Source: Alistipes sp.
Lineage (GTDB): Bacteria > Bacteroidota > Bacteroidia > Bacteroidales > Rikenellaceae
Reading direction: 5' to 3'
NCBI GenBank assembly: GCA_017646625.1
Contig: JAGCMF010000012.1
Span: forward strand, 1-35,704
Length of the DNA: 35,704 bases
Below the pieces are notes generated by a model, which had not been told where the DNA came from, did not search any database, and saw nothing but the letters and a program-made list of their open reading frames with translations. Position 1 is the stretch's first letter. Every line of letters starts with the position of its first letter. The translations under genes were made by a program, and so were the position numbers. Shown in pieces: positions 15,974-23,796 of this stretch.

Positions 15974-17875
15974 ATGAAAAATATTTGGTTAATGATGTGT
16001 GGTGCTCTAACCCTTACACTCTTTGCGGGGTGTAAGGGCAACGAACCAGATATTAAGCCCCAGGGCGACACCACACTCACTCTTGAAACCAAGAGTGTTG
16101 ATGCCACAGCCAATGGTGGCCACTTCGAGGTTAACTATGCTCTTGAAAACCCAATTGAGGGCGCAGAAATTAAGGTTAACGCTGAGAAGGATTGGGTCTA
16201 CAACATAGATACATCTGTCGATGGTGTCATCTCTTTCGATGTTGCAGCGAGCTACGATGCAGAGGCTCGCAACTGCCGCTTGGAACTGATTTATCCGGGT
16301 GTCTACCCCAACCCTACGCTCACCGTAAAGCAGGCGGTGGGAAAGGAGCACTCGATAAAGCTGGAACTTGTAAATGCTGCGGCTACTACCATCACTATGA
16401 ACGTAGTGCCCGAGGACAAGAACATGCCGTACGTCTTTATCCTTGGTACTGGTAAGTACTTCGAGGAGAATGGTGGCGAGCTCATGTATAGCGACGAGGC
16501 ACTATGGGCAAGCGACATGGAGATCTTCGAGAGCTTTGGCGGCGCATTTGGTGGCAACGCCTCGACGGGTGCTGCAGCCTTCATGTACACGGGCGATATG
16601 ATGGGTCACCAGTTCACAGGCGTTACACCTAACACGACATATGTAGCATACGCCTATGGTTTTGACAACGAGATGCTTACACCCCTGACCGAGATTGTGC
16701 GCCTTAAGATTACCACAACTGCCGTTAGCGACTACACCCTCCACTTCGACTTCGAGGTCGAGGTTGATGGCCCTAACGTGACTATAGACATCGCTCCCCA
16801 GGGCTACGACGGTTACTACTACTATGGCGTGTTCTGGGCTAAGGACGTAGCGGGTGCTACGCAGGAGCAATTGCGCAGCTACTGCGAGCAGACATGGGAG
16901 AACGACAAGGCATACTACTCATCATTCTTCGACACCCCCGAGCAGGGCTTGCACTTCATCTTCAACGAGCTTGCCTTCCGCGGCGCGCAGCACCTCGAGG
17001 TGGAGCTCGATGCCAATACGGAGTTTATCCTCTGGGCATTCGGCATGGATGACGAGGCACTGATGAATACCACTCCCGAGTTCTACACCTTCAAAACAGG
17101 CGGCGTTAAGGCTTCGGAGAACACGTTCGTACTCTCTGTTGCAGAGCTATACCCCCGCAAGGCGACTGTAAAGGTGGAGCCATCGAACGACGACTCCTAT
17201 GTGGCAGCCTTGGTTGCTGGCGACCGCTTCGAGAATAATAGCGATGCAGAGATTATGGAGTATATCCTCACCAACTTCTCCGTAGAGTATGTCAACGGCA
17301 CTATGAGTGACACCGCCACAGGTCTTGTGCCCTCAACGGAGTATGAGCTGCTGGTATTTGGTGCGCAAGCAGGTGCCCCAACCACAGAGCTCTACCGCCA
17401 CAAGTTCACTACTGCAGAGGTTGTATATGCCGACCTCGACTTCTCACTCACTATCGACAAATATTACAACGGCACGGAGCTCGCAGCAATCGATTCAAGC
17501 TACGAGGGTTTCGAGGGCGCAGCAATCGTGCCCATTACGGCGAATGTCGATGAGGCGGCCGTGGCCTTCTACTTCAATGCTATGAATGCTCTCAGCTTCC
17601 CCTACTACGAGTATGAGACAATCATCGAGGGCTTGGTTGCCGAGGGCGCTGTGGATGATACCACTTCGTACTTCGCCTTCGAGTTCGACAAGGCCTACAC
17701 CTTCTTTGGTGTGGCTGAGGATGCTGATGGTAACTTCACCGAGGTTTGGTCATCCAAGGATATTACGTTCAAGGTTGACGGTTGCTCTTCTGCGGAGGAG
17801 TTCTTTGCAGATGCCTCATCAATGGGTACACGCAAGGCATCAAAGAGTAAGTACGGTTGCCTAAGCGTAGAATAG
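15974..17875 (+). CDS. BACON-domain lipoprotein with Fn3-like modules
   Basis: Lipobox LFAGC (C20). Residues about 33-118 match a BACON domain (TLTLETKSVDATANGGHFEV, a central DWV, ending TLTVKQAV), a beta domain common at the N-terminus of Bacteroidetes surface glycan-handling and mucin-binding proteins. Three further modules follow, each ending in a P-x-T-x-Y-x-x-x-x-(F/Y)-G type strand. The C-terminal part from about residue 380 is homologous to the whole mature lipoprotein at 22865-23794, including the ending CSSAEEFF before a basic tail. Function unknown; likely exposed at the surface. Last gene of the operon. Confidence 0.8.
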   Translation: MKNIWLMMCGALTLTLFAGCKGNEPDIKPQGDTTLTLETKSVDATANGGHFEVNYALENPIEGAEIKVNAEKDWVYNIDTSVDGVISFDVAASYDAEARNCRLELIYPGVYPNPTLTVKQAVGKEHSIKLELVNAAATTITMNVVPEDKNMPYVFILGTGKYFEENGGELMYSDEALWASDMEIFESFGGAFGGNASTGAAAFMYTGDMMGHQFTGVTPNTTYVAYAYGFDNEMLTPLTEIVRLKITTTAVSDYTLHFDFEVEVDGPNVTIDIAPQGYDGYYYYGVFWAKDVAGATQEQLRSYCEQTWENDKAYYSSFFDTPEQGLHFIFNELAFRGAQHLEVELDANTEFILWAFGMDDEALMNTTPEFYTFKTGGVKASENTFVLSVAELYPRKATVKVEPSNDDSYVAALVAGDRFENNSDAEIMEYILTNFSVEYVNGTMSDTATGLVPSTEYELLVFGAQAGAPTTELYRHKFTTAEVVYADLDFSLTIDKYYNGTELAAIDSSYEGFEGAAIVPITANVDEAAVAFYFNAMNALSFPYYEYETIIEGLVAEGAVDDTTSYFAFEFDKAYTFFGVAEDADGNFTEVWSSKDITFKVDGCSSAEEFFADASSMGTRKASKSKYGCLSVE

Positions 17876-17900
17876 TCATATATATAGATGGTGTCCGATT

Positions 17901-17939
17901 GTTACCCACTCGCGAGAGATTGCTGAGGGGGTGGGTAAC
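17901..17939 (+). terminator. Hairpin after the lipoprotein operon
   Basis: GTTACCCAC (17901-17909) pairs with GTGGGTAAC (17931-17939), a 9-bp stem with a 21-nt loop, 25 bp after the last lipoprotein stop. It lacks its own T-tract, but the bidirectional hairpin at 17951 follows. Confidence 0.45.
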
Positions 17940-17950
17940 GATGGTAAACA

Positions 17951-17988
17951 AAAAAAGAGAAACAAGAAATAATCTTGTTTCTCTTTTG
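17951..17988. terminator. Bidirectional terminator between the lipoprotein operon and the DUF2795 gene
   Basis: An 11-bp stem (17956-17966 with 17974-17984), flanked by A7 on the left and T4 on the right, serves the minus-strand DUF2795 gene and can also catch plus-strand transcripts. Confidence 0.75.
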
Positions 17989-18017
17989 ATTATCAGTTGC
18001 TTAACTGAATAAATTGT

Positions 18018-18239
18018 TTAATATTCTTCCTCATCGAAGAAGAAGTCGTCCTTTGATGGATAGTCGGGCCAGATGTCCTCGATAGACTCGTAGATGTCGC
18101 CCTCGTCCTCTATCTCCTGAAGGTTCTCCAATACCTCGAGTGGCGCACCTGAACGTACTGCGTAATCGATAAGCTCCTCCTTTGTTGCTGGCCATGGTGC
18201 ATCCTCCAACTTTGATGCAAGCTCTAGTGTCCAATACAT
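18018..18239 (-). CDS. DUF2795-type small acidic protein
   Basis: A 73-aa acidic protein (MYWTLELASKLEDAPWPATK at the start, DFFFDEEEY at the end) of a conserved Bacteroidetes family. The W-P-A-T-K-x-E-L-I-D-Y-A core resembles the helical DUF2795 domain found in small stress-related proteins; the molecular role is unknown. It has its own promoter (18306-18313), a hairpin at the mRNA 5' end, and its own terminator, so it is an independent unit. A broken second copy of its 3' end lies at 10181. Confidence 0.85.
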   Translation of the reverse strand: MYWTLELASKLEDAPWPATKEELIDYAVRSGAPLEVLENLQEIEDEGDIYESIEDIWPDYPSKDDFFFDEEEY

Positions 18240-18281
18240 ACTCTATAGAATTTTATGTTTATCTTTTATTTACTCTGCAAA

Positions 18282-18303
18282 CGCTAAATCACATTTTTTA
18301 GCG
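18282..18303 (-). promoter_or_regulatory. 5' UTR hairpin at the DUF2795 transcription start
   Basis: CGCTAAA (18282-18288) pairs with TTTAGCG (18297-18303). It begins right after the -7 element on the minus strand, so the mRNA would start with a 7-bp hairpin, a common mRNA-stabilising arrangement. Confidence 0.45.
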
Positions 18304-18305
18304 TG

Positions 18306-18313
18306 CAAATGTA
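18306..18313 (-). promoter_or_regulatory. Promoter -7 element TACATTTG for the DUF2795 gene
   Basis: Exact TAnnTTTG on the minus strand, 66 bp upstream of the ATG. Confidence 0.55.
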
Positions 18314-18373
18314 TAAAATAATTTTTATATATAACAAATATATGCTAAAATATTTGAGCATCAGCCTTTTTCG

Positions 18374-18925
18374 CTACGGTATCCACAGCTTCTCCTCTAC
18401 CTTCATACGTTCGGTAACACATCTGCCGAGGTTGTAAAGATAGTCCGATAGGCGGTTAAGGTAGCGTGTGGCGCTGTTGTCGATGTCTGCAACCTCCATG
18501 GCGCGTAGTGCAGCACGTTCAGCGCGACGGCATATTGTTCTGCATACATGGCATAGCGACACTGTCGTGTGGCCACCAGGTATTGTAAACCTTGTGATTG
18601 CTGGTATCTCATCCTGCATGCGGTCTATGCATCTCTCGAGCCATGTGATGCTATCCTCACTGATGGGGGCAACCTTATCTTTGCCACCCTCACCAATAGC
18701 CAACAGTGCTGCCACGGTCATCAGGTGTGACTCGATGGTGCGCAACTCGGGCTCGAGGTTCTCGCAGCGTTCATCATCGACAATCTTATCGGCTAAAAGT
18801 GCTACGAAGGCTGTTAGCTCATCAACAGTTCCGTAGGCCTCTACGCGAACATCATATTTCTTGACACGCTGACCGCCAATAAGCGATGTTGTGCCGTCAT
18901 CTCCTGTCTTGGTATATATCTTCAT
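18374..18925 (-). CDS. Cob(I)yrinic acid a,c-diamide adenosyltransferase (PduO type)
   Basis: Transfers the adenosyl group of ATP to cob(I)alamin to make coenzyme B12. The PduO-type signature is intact: the ATP loop YTKTGDDGTTSLIGG (4-18), the V-D-E-L helix, CRRAERAAL, and the C-terminal YLNRLSDYLYNLGR. Length 183 aa is usual. Cytosolic. Last gene of the minus operon that starts with the Rel homologue; 45 bp separate it from the preceding gene. Confidence 0.93.
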   Translation of the reverse strand: MKIYTKTGDDGTTSLIGGQRVKKYDVRVEAYGTVDELTAFVALLADKIVDDERCENLEPELRTIESHLMTVAALLAIGEGGKDKVAPISEDSITWLERCIDRMQDEIPAITRFTIPGGHTTVSLCHVCRTICRRAERAALRAMEVADIDNSATRYLNRLSDYLYNLGRCVTERMKVEEKLWIP

Positions 18926-18970
18926 ACTATATCTAAATTATTCGGTATATAAGCAATAGTGGTGCCTTGT

Positions 18971-19483
18971 CTACAATCTGAAGCGCTGCTTGGGCAGGTG
19001 ATTGTTGAAGACAAGGAGGTATGCTCTGTTGTCAACGGTCGTGCATGGGTGATTCTCTATTATTGAACTACATATCGCCCAGCGCTGTGCATCGTTATAT
19101 GGGTTCATTATGCATAGGGTAATGCCATGCTCACGGGCATACTCCGCATATTCCGTCAGCTTGTCGTGTGCTATATCTAACGTTGCGAAGATTATGTCGC
19201 TGCTGTTGAGAGCATCTATGCTCCAACATGCGTAGTTGCAGTGTGTAGCAAGGTTGGTAAGCTGTATTGCGCGGCGCTTGCTCACCCCCTTGTCGATAAG
19301 TTGAGGGTAGAGAGCATGGCCTTCGTGCTGCAGCTTACGTTGCATGAATACATGACGAACGATGCTATATACGTATGGCGAGTGTACGCCATGGCCACGG
19401 AAGTAGCGGGCGCGACGTAGGTAGCTTGGTAGGTGCTTGAGGTCGTAGAGCCTCTGCTTTATTGTTCGTCCTGATATCTTCAC
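18971..19483 (-). CDS. HGVHSP-motif protein, shortened methyltransferase-like (unknown)
   Basis: A 170-aa protein starting MKISGRTIKQRLYDLKHLPS. The segment RGHGVHSPYVYSIVRHVF (about 29-46) is the N-terminal hallmark of a Bacteroidetes family of about 240-260 aa annotated as SAM-dependent methyltransferases. Here I see no glycine-rich SAM motif after it; the region that should hold it is short (HCNYACWSIDALNSSDIIFATLD). It is either a diverged, probably non-catalytic version or a family sharing only the N-terminus. No signal peptide. 17 bp downstream of the flavoprotein gene. Confidence 0.65.
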   Translation of the reverse strand: MKISGRTIKQRLYDLKHLPSYLRRARYFRGHGVHSPYVYSIVRHVFMQRKLQHEGHALYPQLIDKGVSKRRAIQLTNLATHCNYACWSIDALNSSDIIFATLDIAHDKLTEYAEYAREHGITLCIMNPYNDAQRWAICSSIIENHPCTTVDNRAYLLVFNNHLPKQRFRL

Positions 19484-19500
19484 TGCTTAATATGTTTTTG

Positions 19501-20748
19501 TTACTTCTTTAATTGACCAGCAAGACGGCCTGTTGAGAAGGCTATCTGCATATTGTAGCCACCCGTGTTGGCATCTATGTCGAGCACCTCGCCAGCAAAG
19601 TATAGACCCTTGACGAGGGTAGACTCCATGGTGTACTTATTGACCTCGTTACAGTCCACGCCACCAGCTGTTACTATGGCAAACTGGAATGGTGCATAGT
19701 CTGATATTGGGAATGCCATACCCTTAAGTATCTTCACCAGGCGTAGCTTCTCGGCATCTGTGAGCTTGCTTACATATGTCTTTGAGTGGAAGTCCACCTC
19801 CTTTGCCAGAGGTACGACCATCTGCTTGGGCACAAGCTTGCGTAGCAACTCCGAGAAGAACTCCGATGGCTGCATCTCGGCAATCTCGCGGTCTATGCGC
19901 GCTAAAAGTGTCTCCTCGTCGAGTGCGGGTTTAAGGTCTACGATTAGCTTCACGCGCTTCTCGTCGATGAGGGCATCTACCGCGTCGCGACTTAAGCGTA
20001 GTGCCACAGCACCCTCGATACCACGTTCCGAGAAGCCGAGCTCGCCAAACTCCTCCTGCACAAGCTCATTGTCGATATATAGCTTTGCACCCACGTTTTT
20101 TAAGAGTAGGCCGTTAAGGTACTCCTTCTGTGGGTGTGATGTCACGAGGGGTGTGAGTGATGGGCGCACAGGCTCGATGTTGTGGCCAAGGTCTGCGGCG
20201 AAGTCGTAGCCGTCGCCTGTAGAGCCTGTCGAGGGGTAGCTCACGCCACCTGTGGCAACTATCACGTGTGCAGCCTCCTCGCGGCGTTCGAAGCCGCGTG
20301 CATTCTGGTAGCGCACGCCTGTGACCTTGCCGCCGATGCTCTCTATGCCCGTAACACGTGTCTTATAGCGTATCTCCACGCCCTTATCCTCGCAGAACTC
20401 TACGAGGGCATTTGCGATGTCCCATGCCTTGCCACTCTTTGGGAAGACACGTTCACCGCGTTCTATCTCGAGCTTCACGCCGAGGCGTTCGAAGAAGCGT
20501 ATTGTGGCGCGGTTGTTGAACTCGGCAAAGGCTACGGAGAAGAAGTCGCTGTTTGTGCGAACCTTCTCGATAAACTCCTCGGCGGGGCGAGCATTGGTGA
20601 GGTTACAACGACCCTTACCCGTGATTCGTATCTTACGTCCAGCCTTCTCCATCTTCTCCATGATGAGCACCTTGCGGCCACTCATCGCAGCTGTACCTGC
20701 CGCCATGAGGCCTGCAGCACCTGCGCCAATAACAATCAAATCGTACAT
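19501..20748 (-). CDS. NAD(P)/FAD-dependent oxidoreductase, HI0933/YhiN family
   Basis: A 415-aa flavoprotein. The N-terminal FAD-binding GAGAAG (8-13), the family motif TGKGRCNLTN (43-52), the middle motif VATGGVSYPSTGSTGDGY, and the C-terminal TAGGV followed by GLYFAGEVLDIDANTGGYNMQ are all present. The substrate of this widespread family is not established. It starts 7 bp after the Rel homologue stop, so it is translated from the same transcript. Confidence 0.93.
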   Translation of the reverse strand: MYDLIVIGAGAAGLMAAGTAAMSGRKVLIMEKMEKAGRKIRITGKGRCNLTNARPAEEFIEKVRTNSDFFSVAFAEFNNRATIRFFERLGVKLEIERGERVFPKSGKAWDIANALVEFCEDKGVEIRYKTRVTGIESIGGKVTGVRYQNARGFERREEAAHVIVATGGVSYPSTGSTGDGYDFAADLGHNIEPVRPSLTPLVTSHPQKEYLNGLLLKNVGAKLYIDNELVQEEFGELGFSERGIEGAVALRLSRDAVDALIDEKRVKLIVDLKPALDEETLLARIDREIAEMQPSEFFSELLRKLVPKQMVVPLAKEVDFHSKTYVSKLTDAEKLRLVKILKGMAFPISDYAPFQFAIVTAGGVDCNEVNKYTMESTLVKGLYFAGEVLDIDANTGGYNMQIAFSTGRLAGQLKK

Positions 20749-20755
20749 ATATATT

Positions 20756-22669
20756 CTAAATCTTATTCTTAACGTGTATGTGTGTCACCTCGTCAATGCC
20801 ATCAATGCGGCCGATGCTCTCCATCACCATCTGTAGTTCGCCGAGTGAGTGTACCGAGAAGTCGATGGTGCATATCGCAATGCGGTCGATGTTCTCTGTG
20901 GCGAGTGATGACATTGTAAGGTGTAGCTTATCTGTGATGCAGTCTATGAGGTCACTCATCAGGTGGTAGCGGTCTATGCCCTGCACGCGTATGCGCACGG
21001 GGAATAGGAATGCTGGGTTCTCCTCGAAGTTTACAGACTGAATTGAGTCGCCATGCTGTGAGGCGAGACGTATTGCTGCGTGGCAGTCGCGCTTATGTAG
21101 CACGATGTTGCCATCGGACTTATTGAAGCCAATGACCTCATCGCCAGGTAGTGGGTTGCATATCTCGCAACGTTCGTATGGCAGGCGTGGCAGGTTAGCG
21201 AAGTATCCGCGTAGGTATCTCTTTGCTCGGTACGTAGATACATGCTCCATCCACTCCTGCTCCGGTTTTGCATCTTCGGCTGTGCCTATCTCCACGCAAT
21301 CGCCGCGGCGTAGCACTGTGCGTAACGACATCAGCTTACCGTTTATTCGTGCATATACGGCCTTTTCGCCCACCTTGCTGTGTATCTCGAATGCGAAGTC
21401 GAGGGCTGTGGCACCCTTGGGGAGTATCACGCCACGACCCTTGGGTGTGAACACCATGATGTCGTCGTTGTAGAATGACGATGTCACACCATCCATGAAC
21501 TCCATGTCGTGGTTGTCGTCAGCAACATCCTGGAGTATCGATTTAAACTTCTCGAGCCATGCGGTAACATTATCTTCTGTACGTTCTGCGGCACATCCGA
21601 GGCGTGAGTTACGTACCATGCGCTCCGACGATATGTGTATCTCCTCCCAAATTCCCTGGTCGCTTAATAGCTTAACGTGGAAACTCTGGTAGCCATTCTC
21701 CTTGGGCGCATCAATATAGTTTGATACGCTACCTGGCTTCTCCTTGAAGTGGTCTGTGAGGGCAGAGTATATGTTGAGGCTAATGCTCTTCTCGCTTATT
21801 GTGGGGTGGTTGGGATAGATGATGCGAATGTAGTGCTTGCCATCTACATGCTTGATGTCGCTACCCTTTGCTTGCATCTTGCGCCATATGCTGTATGGCT
21901 TGCGGTAGCGCACCTCTGTGCGTACGTCGAAGCCGCGAGCTGTGAGTATCTCGTCAATCTTTGCCGTGAAACGGTTGAGGTGAGGACTCTCGGCGTTACG
22001 TTCATCGTTGAGCATGCTCTCTACTATGGCATAGTCACGTGGACAGCGATAGCGGAATGAGAGGTTTTCGAGCTCTGTCTTGATGTGGTATAGTCCGAGA
22101 CGGTTTGCAAGAGGAGCATAGAAGTAGTCTGTCTCACCCGCAATCTTCATCTGCTTGTCGGGGCGCATGCTGTCGAGAGTTCGCATGTTGTGCAGACGGT
22201 CAGCGAGCTTTATAAGGAGTGCGCGTATGTCGAAGTGTACCGACTCAAGAATCTGTCTGTAGTTATCTACCTGCTTTGAGTGCTCGTAGCTATCCTTCTT
22301 TCGCTTTGTTACTGTGTCAACGAGGAAGGCTACGTCATCGCCGAAGCGTTCACGTATATCCTCCACGGTATATGGTGTATCCTCTACTACGTCGTGCAGA
22401 AATGCCGATATCACGGGGTTATCGCCCAACTCGAGCTCTTCGGCAACTATTGCTGCCACGGCGATGGGGTGTATGATGTATGGCTCACCACTCTTACGTC
22501 GTTGTGTGCTGTGGGCCTCGGCGGCGAGTTCGTATGCCGCCCTTATGCGTGTCATCTCATCCTTGGTGGCACGTGTGGCGATGCGACTAAAAAGTGCATC
22601 TACGCTATTGCGTATTTGTGTTGCGTAAATCTCGTTCATCGTTACATCTGTTTGGGTAGTATTCAGCAT
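20756..22669 (-). CDS. RelA/SpoT homologue with intact hydrolase and degenerate-looking synthetase
   Basis: A long Rel-type (p)ppGpp enzyme of 637 aa with start at 22669; the frame is open to an ATG at 22744, but that lies upstream of the promoter at 22701-22708. Domains: an HD hydrolase (H67, H92-D93, E96-D97, DRLHNMRTL), a synthetase region (about 250-355), TGS (about 405-465), a zinc-finger-like CEICNPLPGDE segment and a C-terminal ACT domain. The hydrolase residues look complete. In the synthetase region, the usual RFKDYI reads SVSNYI, EIQIRT reads EIHISS, and the catalytic D-x-x-A-I-R reads G-K-H-Y-I-R. I infer a hydrolase-biased SpoT-like protein; a second Rel elsewhere would be needed for synthesis. 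Confidence 0.9.
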   Translation of the reverse strand: MLNTTQTDVTMNEIYATQIRNSVDALFSRIATRATKDEMTRIRAAYELAAEAHSTQRRKSGEPYIIHPIAVAAIVAEELELGDNPVISAFLHDVVEDTPYTVEDIRERFGDDVAFLVDTVTKRKKDSYEHSKQVDNYRQILESVHFDIRALLIKLADRLHNMRTLDSMRPDKQMKIAGETDYFYAPLANRLGLYHIKTELENLSFRYRCPRDYAIVESMLNDERNAESPHLNRFTAKIDEILTARGFDVRTEVRYRKPYSIWRKMQAKGSDIKHVDGKHYIRIIYPNHPTISEKSISLNIYSALTDHFKEKPGSVSNYIDAPKENGYQSFHVKLLSDQGIWEEIHISSERMVRNSRLGCAAERTEDNVTAWLEKFKSILQDVADDNHDMEFMDGVTSSFYNDDIMVFTPKGRGVILPKGATALDFAFEIHSKVGEKAVYARINGKLMSLRTVLRRGDCVEIGTAEDAKPEQEWMEHVSTYRAKRYLRGYFANLPRLPYERCEICNPLPGDEVIGFNKSDGNIVLHKRDCHAAIRLASQHGDSIQSVNFEENPAFLFPVRIRVQGIDRYHLMSDLIDCITDKLHLTMSSLATENIDRIAICTIDFSVHSLGELQMVMESIGRIDGIDEVTHIHVKNKI

Positions 22670-22700
22670 CACGATTTGTCTATATACAATCTTACATCTA

Positions 22701-22708
22701 CAAAAGTA
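22701..22708 (-). promoter_or_regulatory. Promoter -7 element TACTTTTG for the Rel operon
   Basis: Exact TAnnTTTG on the minus strand. It places transcription start near 22694 and rules out the more upstream ATG at 22744, giving a leader of about 25 nt to the ATG at 22669. Confidence 0.6.
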
Positions 22709-22824
22709 ATAAAAATTCCCTATTGTTGTTACTTGTGCCGCCACTTTTTGACCATCTATAATCTTATTTATCTCCCTATGTAAGTTTTTTTTGCTGCAAG
22801 CGGGTGTGTGATAGATAATTTTAG

Positions 22825-22832
22825 TATATTTG
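22825..22832 (+). promoter_or_regulatory. Promoter -7 element TATATTTG for the lipoprotein-threonine aldolase unit
   Basis: Exact TAnnTTTG, 32 bp upstream of the ATG at 22865. Confidence 0.6.
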
Positions 22833-22864
22833 CATTATTGTAATCACTTAAATTTTAAATAAAA

Positions 22865-23794
22865 ATGTTGCGTAATGGTTATTTGTTGAGTCTCTTGACT
22901 CTCGTTATGGTGGTTTTTGCTGTTGGTTGCGAGTCTAAAGGTGGTAATAACTCGACCATTACACCTGGTCCAGAACGTCCTGATGAGGATCCGGAGGATG
23001 GACCAGTTGTTGGCCCAGGTACTGAAGAGGATGGCATGACTATAGAGATAATTGTAACTGACATCTCGGCATATAGCGCTATGCTTACCGTGACGCCATC
23101 TACTGATGAGAAATATGCATGTGTCTTTATCTCTTCAGCGCAGTGGCCAGATATGATTGAAGGAGATGACGCGGTGAAATATATCGTTGATAACTTCAAT
23201 CCCGCACTCTTTCAGGGTGAGTATAGCGAGGAGCTTCAACCATTGATGCCCGATACAGAGTATATGGTCATAGCCTTTGGCTACGATGGTGGTGTGGCTA
23301 CAACGGAGCTATTTACCTATACCTTTACCTCGCTTAAGGCCCAGGTTGGTAGCGTTGAGATTTTGGATATCAAGCTCTTGAAGCTCTTTGATGTGGCCGA
23401 GGTTGCTGCTCTCGACCCAGCCTATGAGGAGTTTTTGGAGGTGTGTGAGTGTTTTGGTGTTGTTGAGGCTACAACCTCGAAGCCATGTGACACCCTTTGG
23501 TTCTGGTGGTATGAAGAGTGGATGTTGGAGGAGTATAGCGAAGCAGCAATCATCGAGGATCTTCTTATGTATGACTATGCTAATAACCCCGAGCTTATGG
23601 ATATGTACTATAGCATGGATGGCAGTGATAGGTTCTTCTTTGCGGGCCTTGCTAATGATGAGGCGGGTGCAACCAGCGAGTTGTATATTGGTGAATGCTT
23701 CACGTTGAGTAAGGATATGTGCTCACCTGCCGAGGAGTTCTTGGCTATGGTTAAGACGGAGAGCAACAGTGTTGTAATGTTTGCACGTAGATAG
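22865..23794 (+). CDS. Lipoprotein homologous to the C-terminal half of the 15974 protein
   Basis: Signal peptide with lipobox AVGC (C22), then a low-complexity linker rich in P, D, E and G (about 25-55). The mature part has an Fn3-like module with DTEYMVIAFG and TTELFTYTF, matching STEYELLVFG and TTELYRHKF in the 15974 protein, and a helical/beta module ending CSPAEEFL, matching CSSAEEFF. It is therefore a paralogue of the last ~235 residues of that protein. Function unknown. Its stop is 2 bp before the threonine aldolase start, so both are co-transcribed. Confidence 0.8.
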   Translation: MLRNGYLLSLLTLVMVVFAVGCESKGGNNSTITPGPERPDEDPEDGPVVGPGTEEDGMTIEIIVTDISAYSAMLTVTPSTDEKYACVFISSAQWPDMIEGDDAVKYIVDNFNPALFQGEYSEELQPLMPDTEYMVIAFGYDGGVATTELFTYTFTSLKAQVGSVEILDIKLLKLFDVAEVAALDPAYEEFLEVCECFGVVEATTSKPCDTLWFWWYEEWMLEEYSEAAIIEDLLMYDYANNPELMDMYYSMDGSDRFFFAGLANDEAGATSELYIGECFTLSKDMCSPAEEFLAMVKTESNSVVMFARR

Positions 23795-23796
23795 TT

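Noticed and set aside
20182-20772. 196-codon plus-strand frame antisense to the flavoprotein gene
   Set aside because: The flavoprotein frame holds all family motifs; the opposite frame is Ala/Cys/Leu-rich with no recognisable motif.
22670-22744. Upstream ATG of the Rel homologue adding 25 residues
   Set aside because: It lies upstream of the TACTTTTG promoter element at 22701-22708 and the added residues do not resemble the family.
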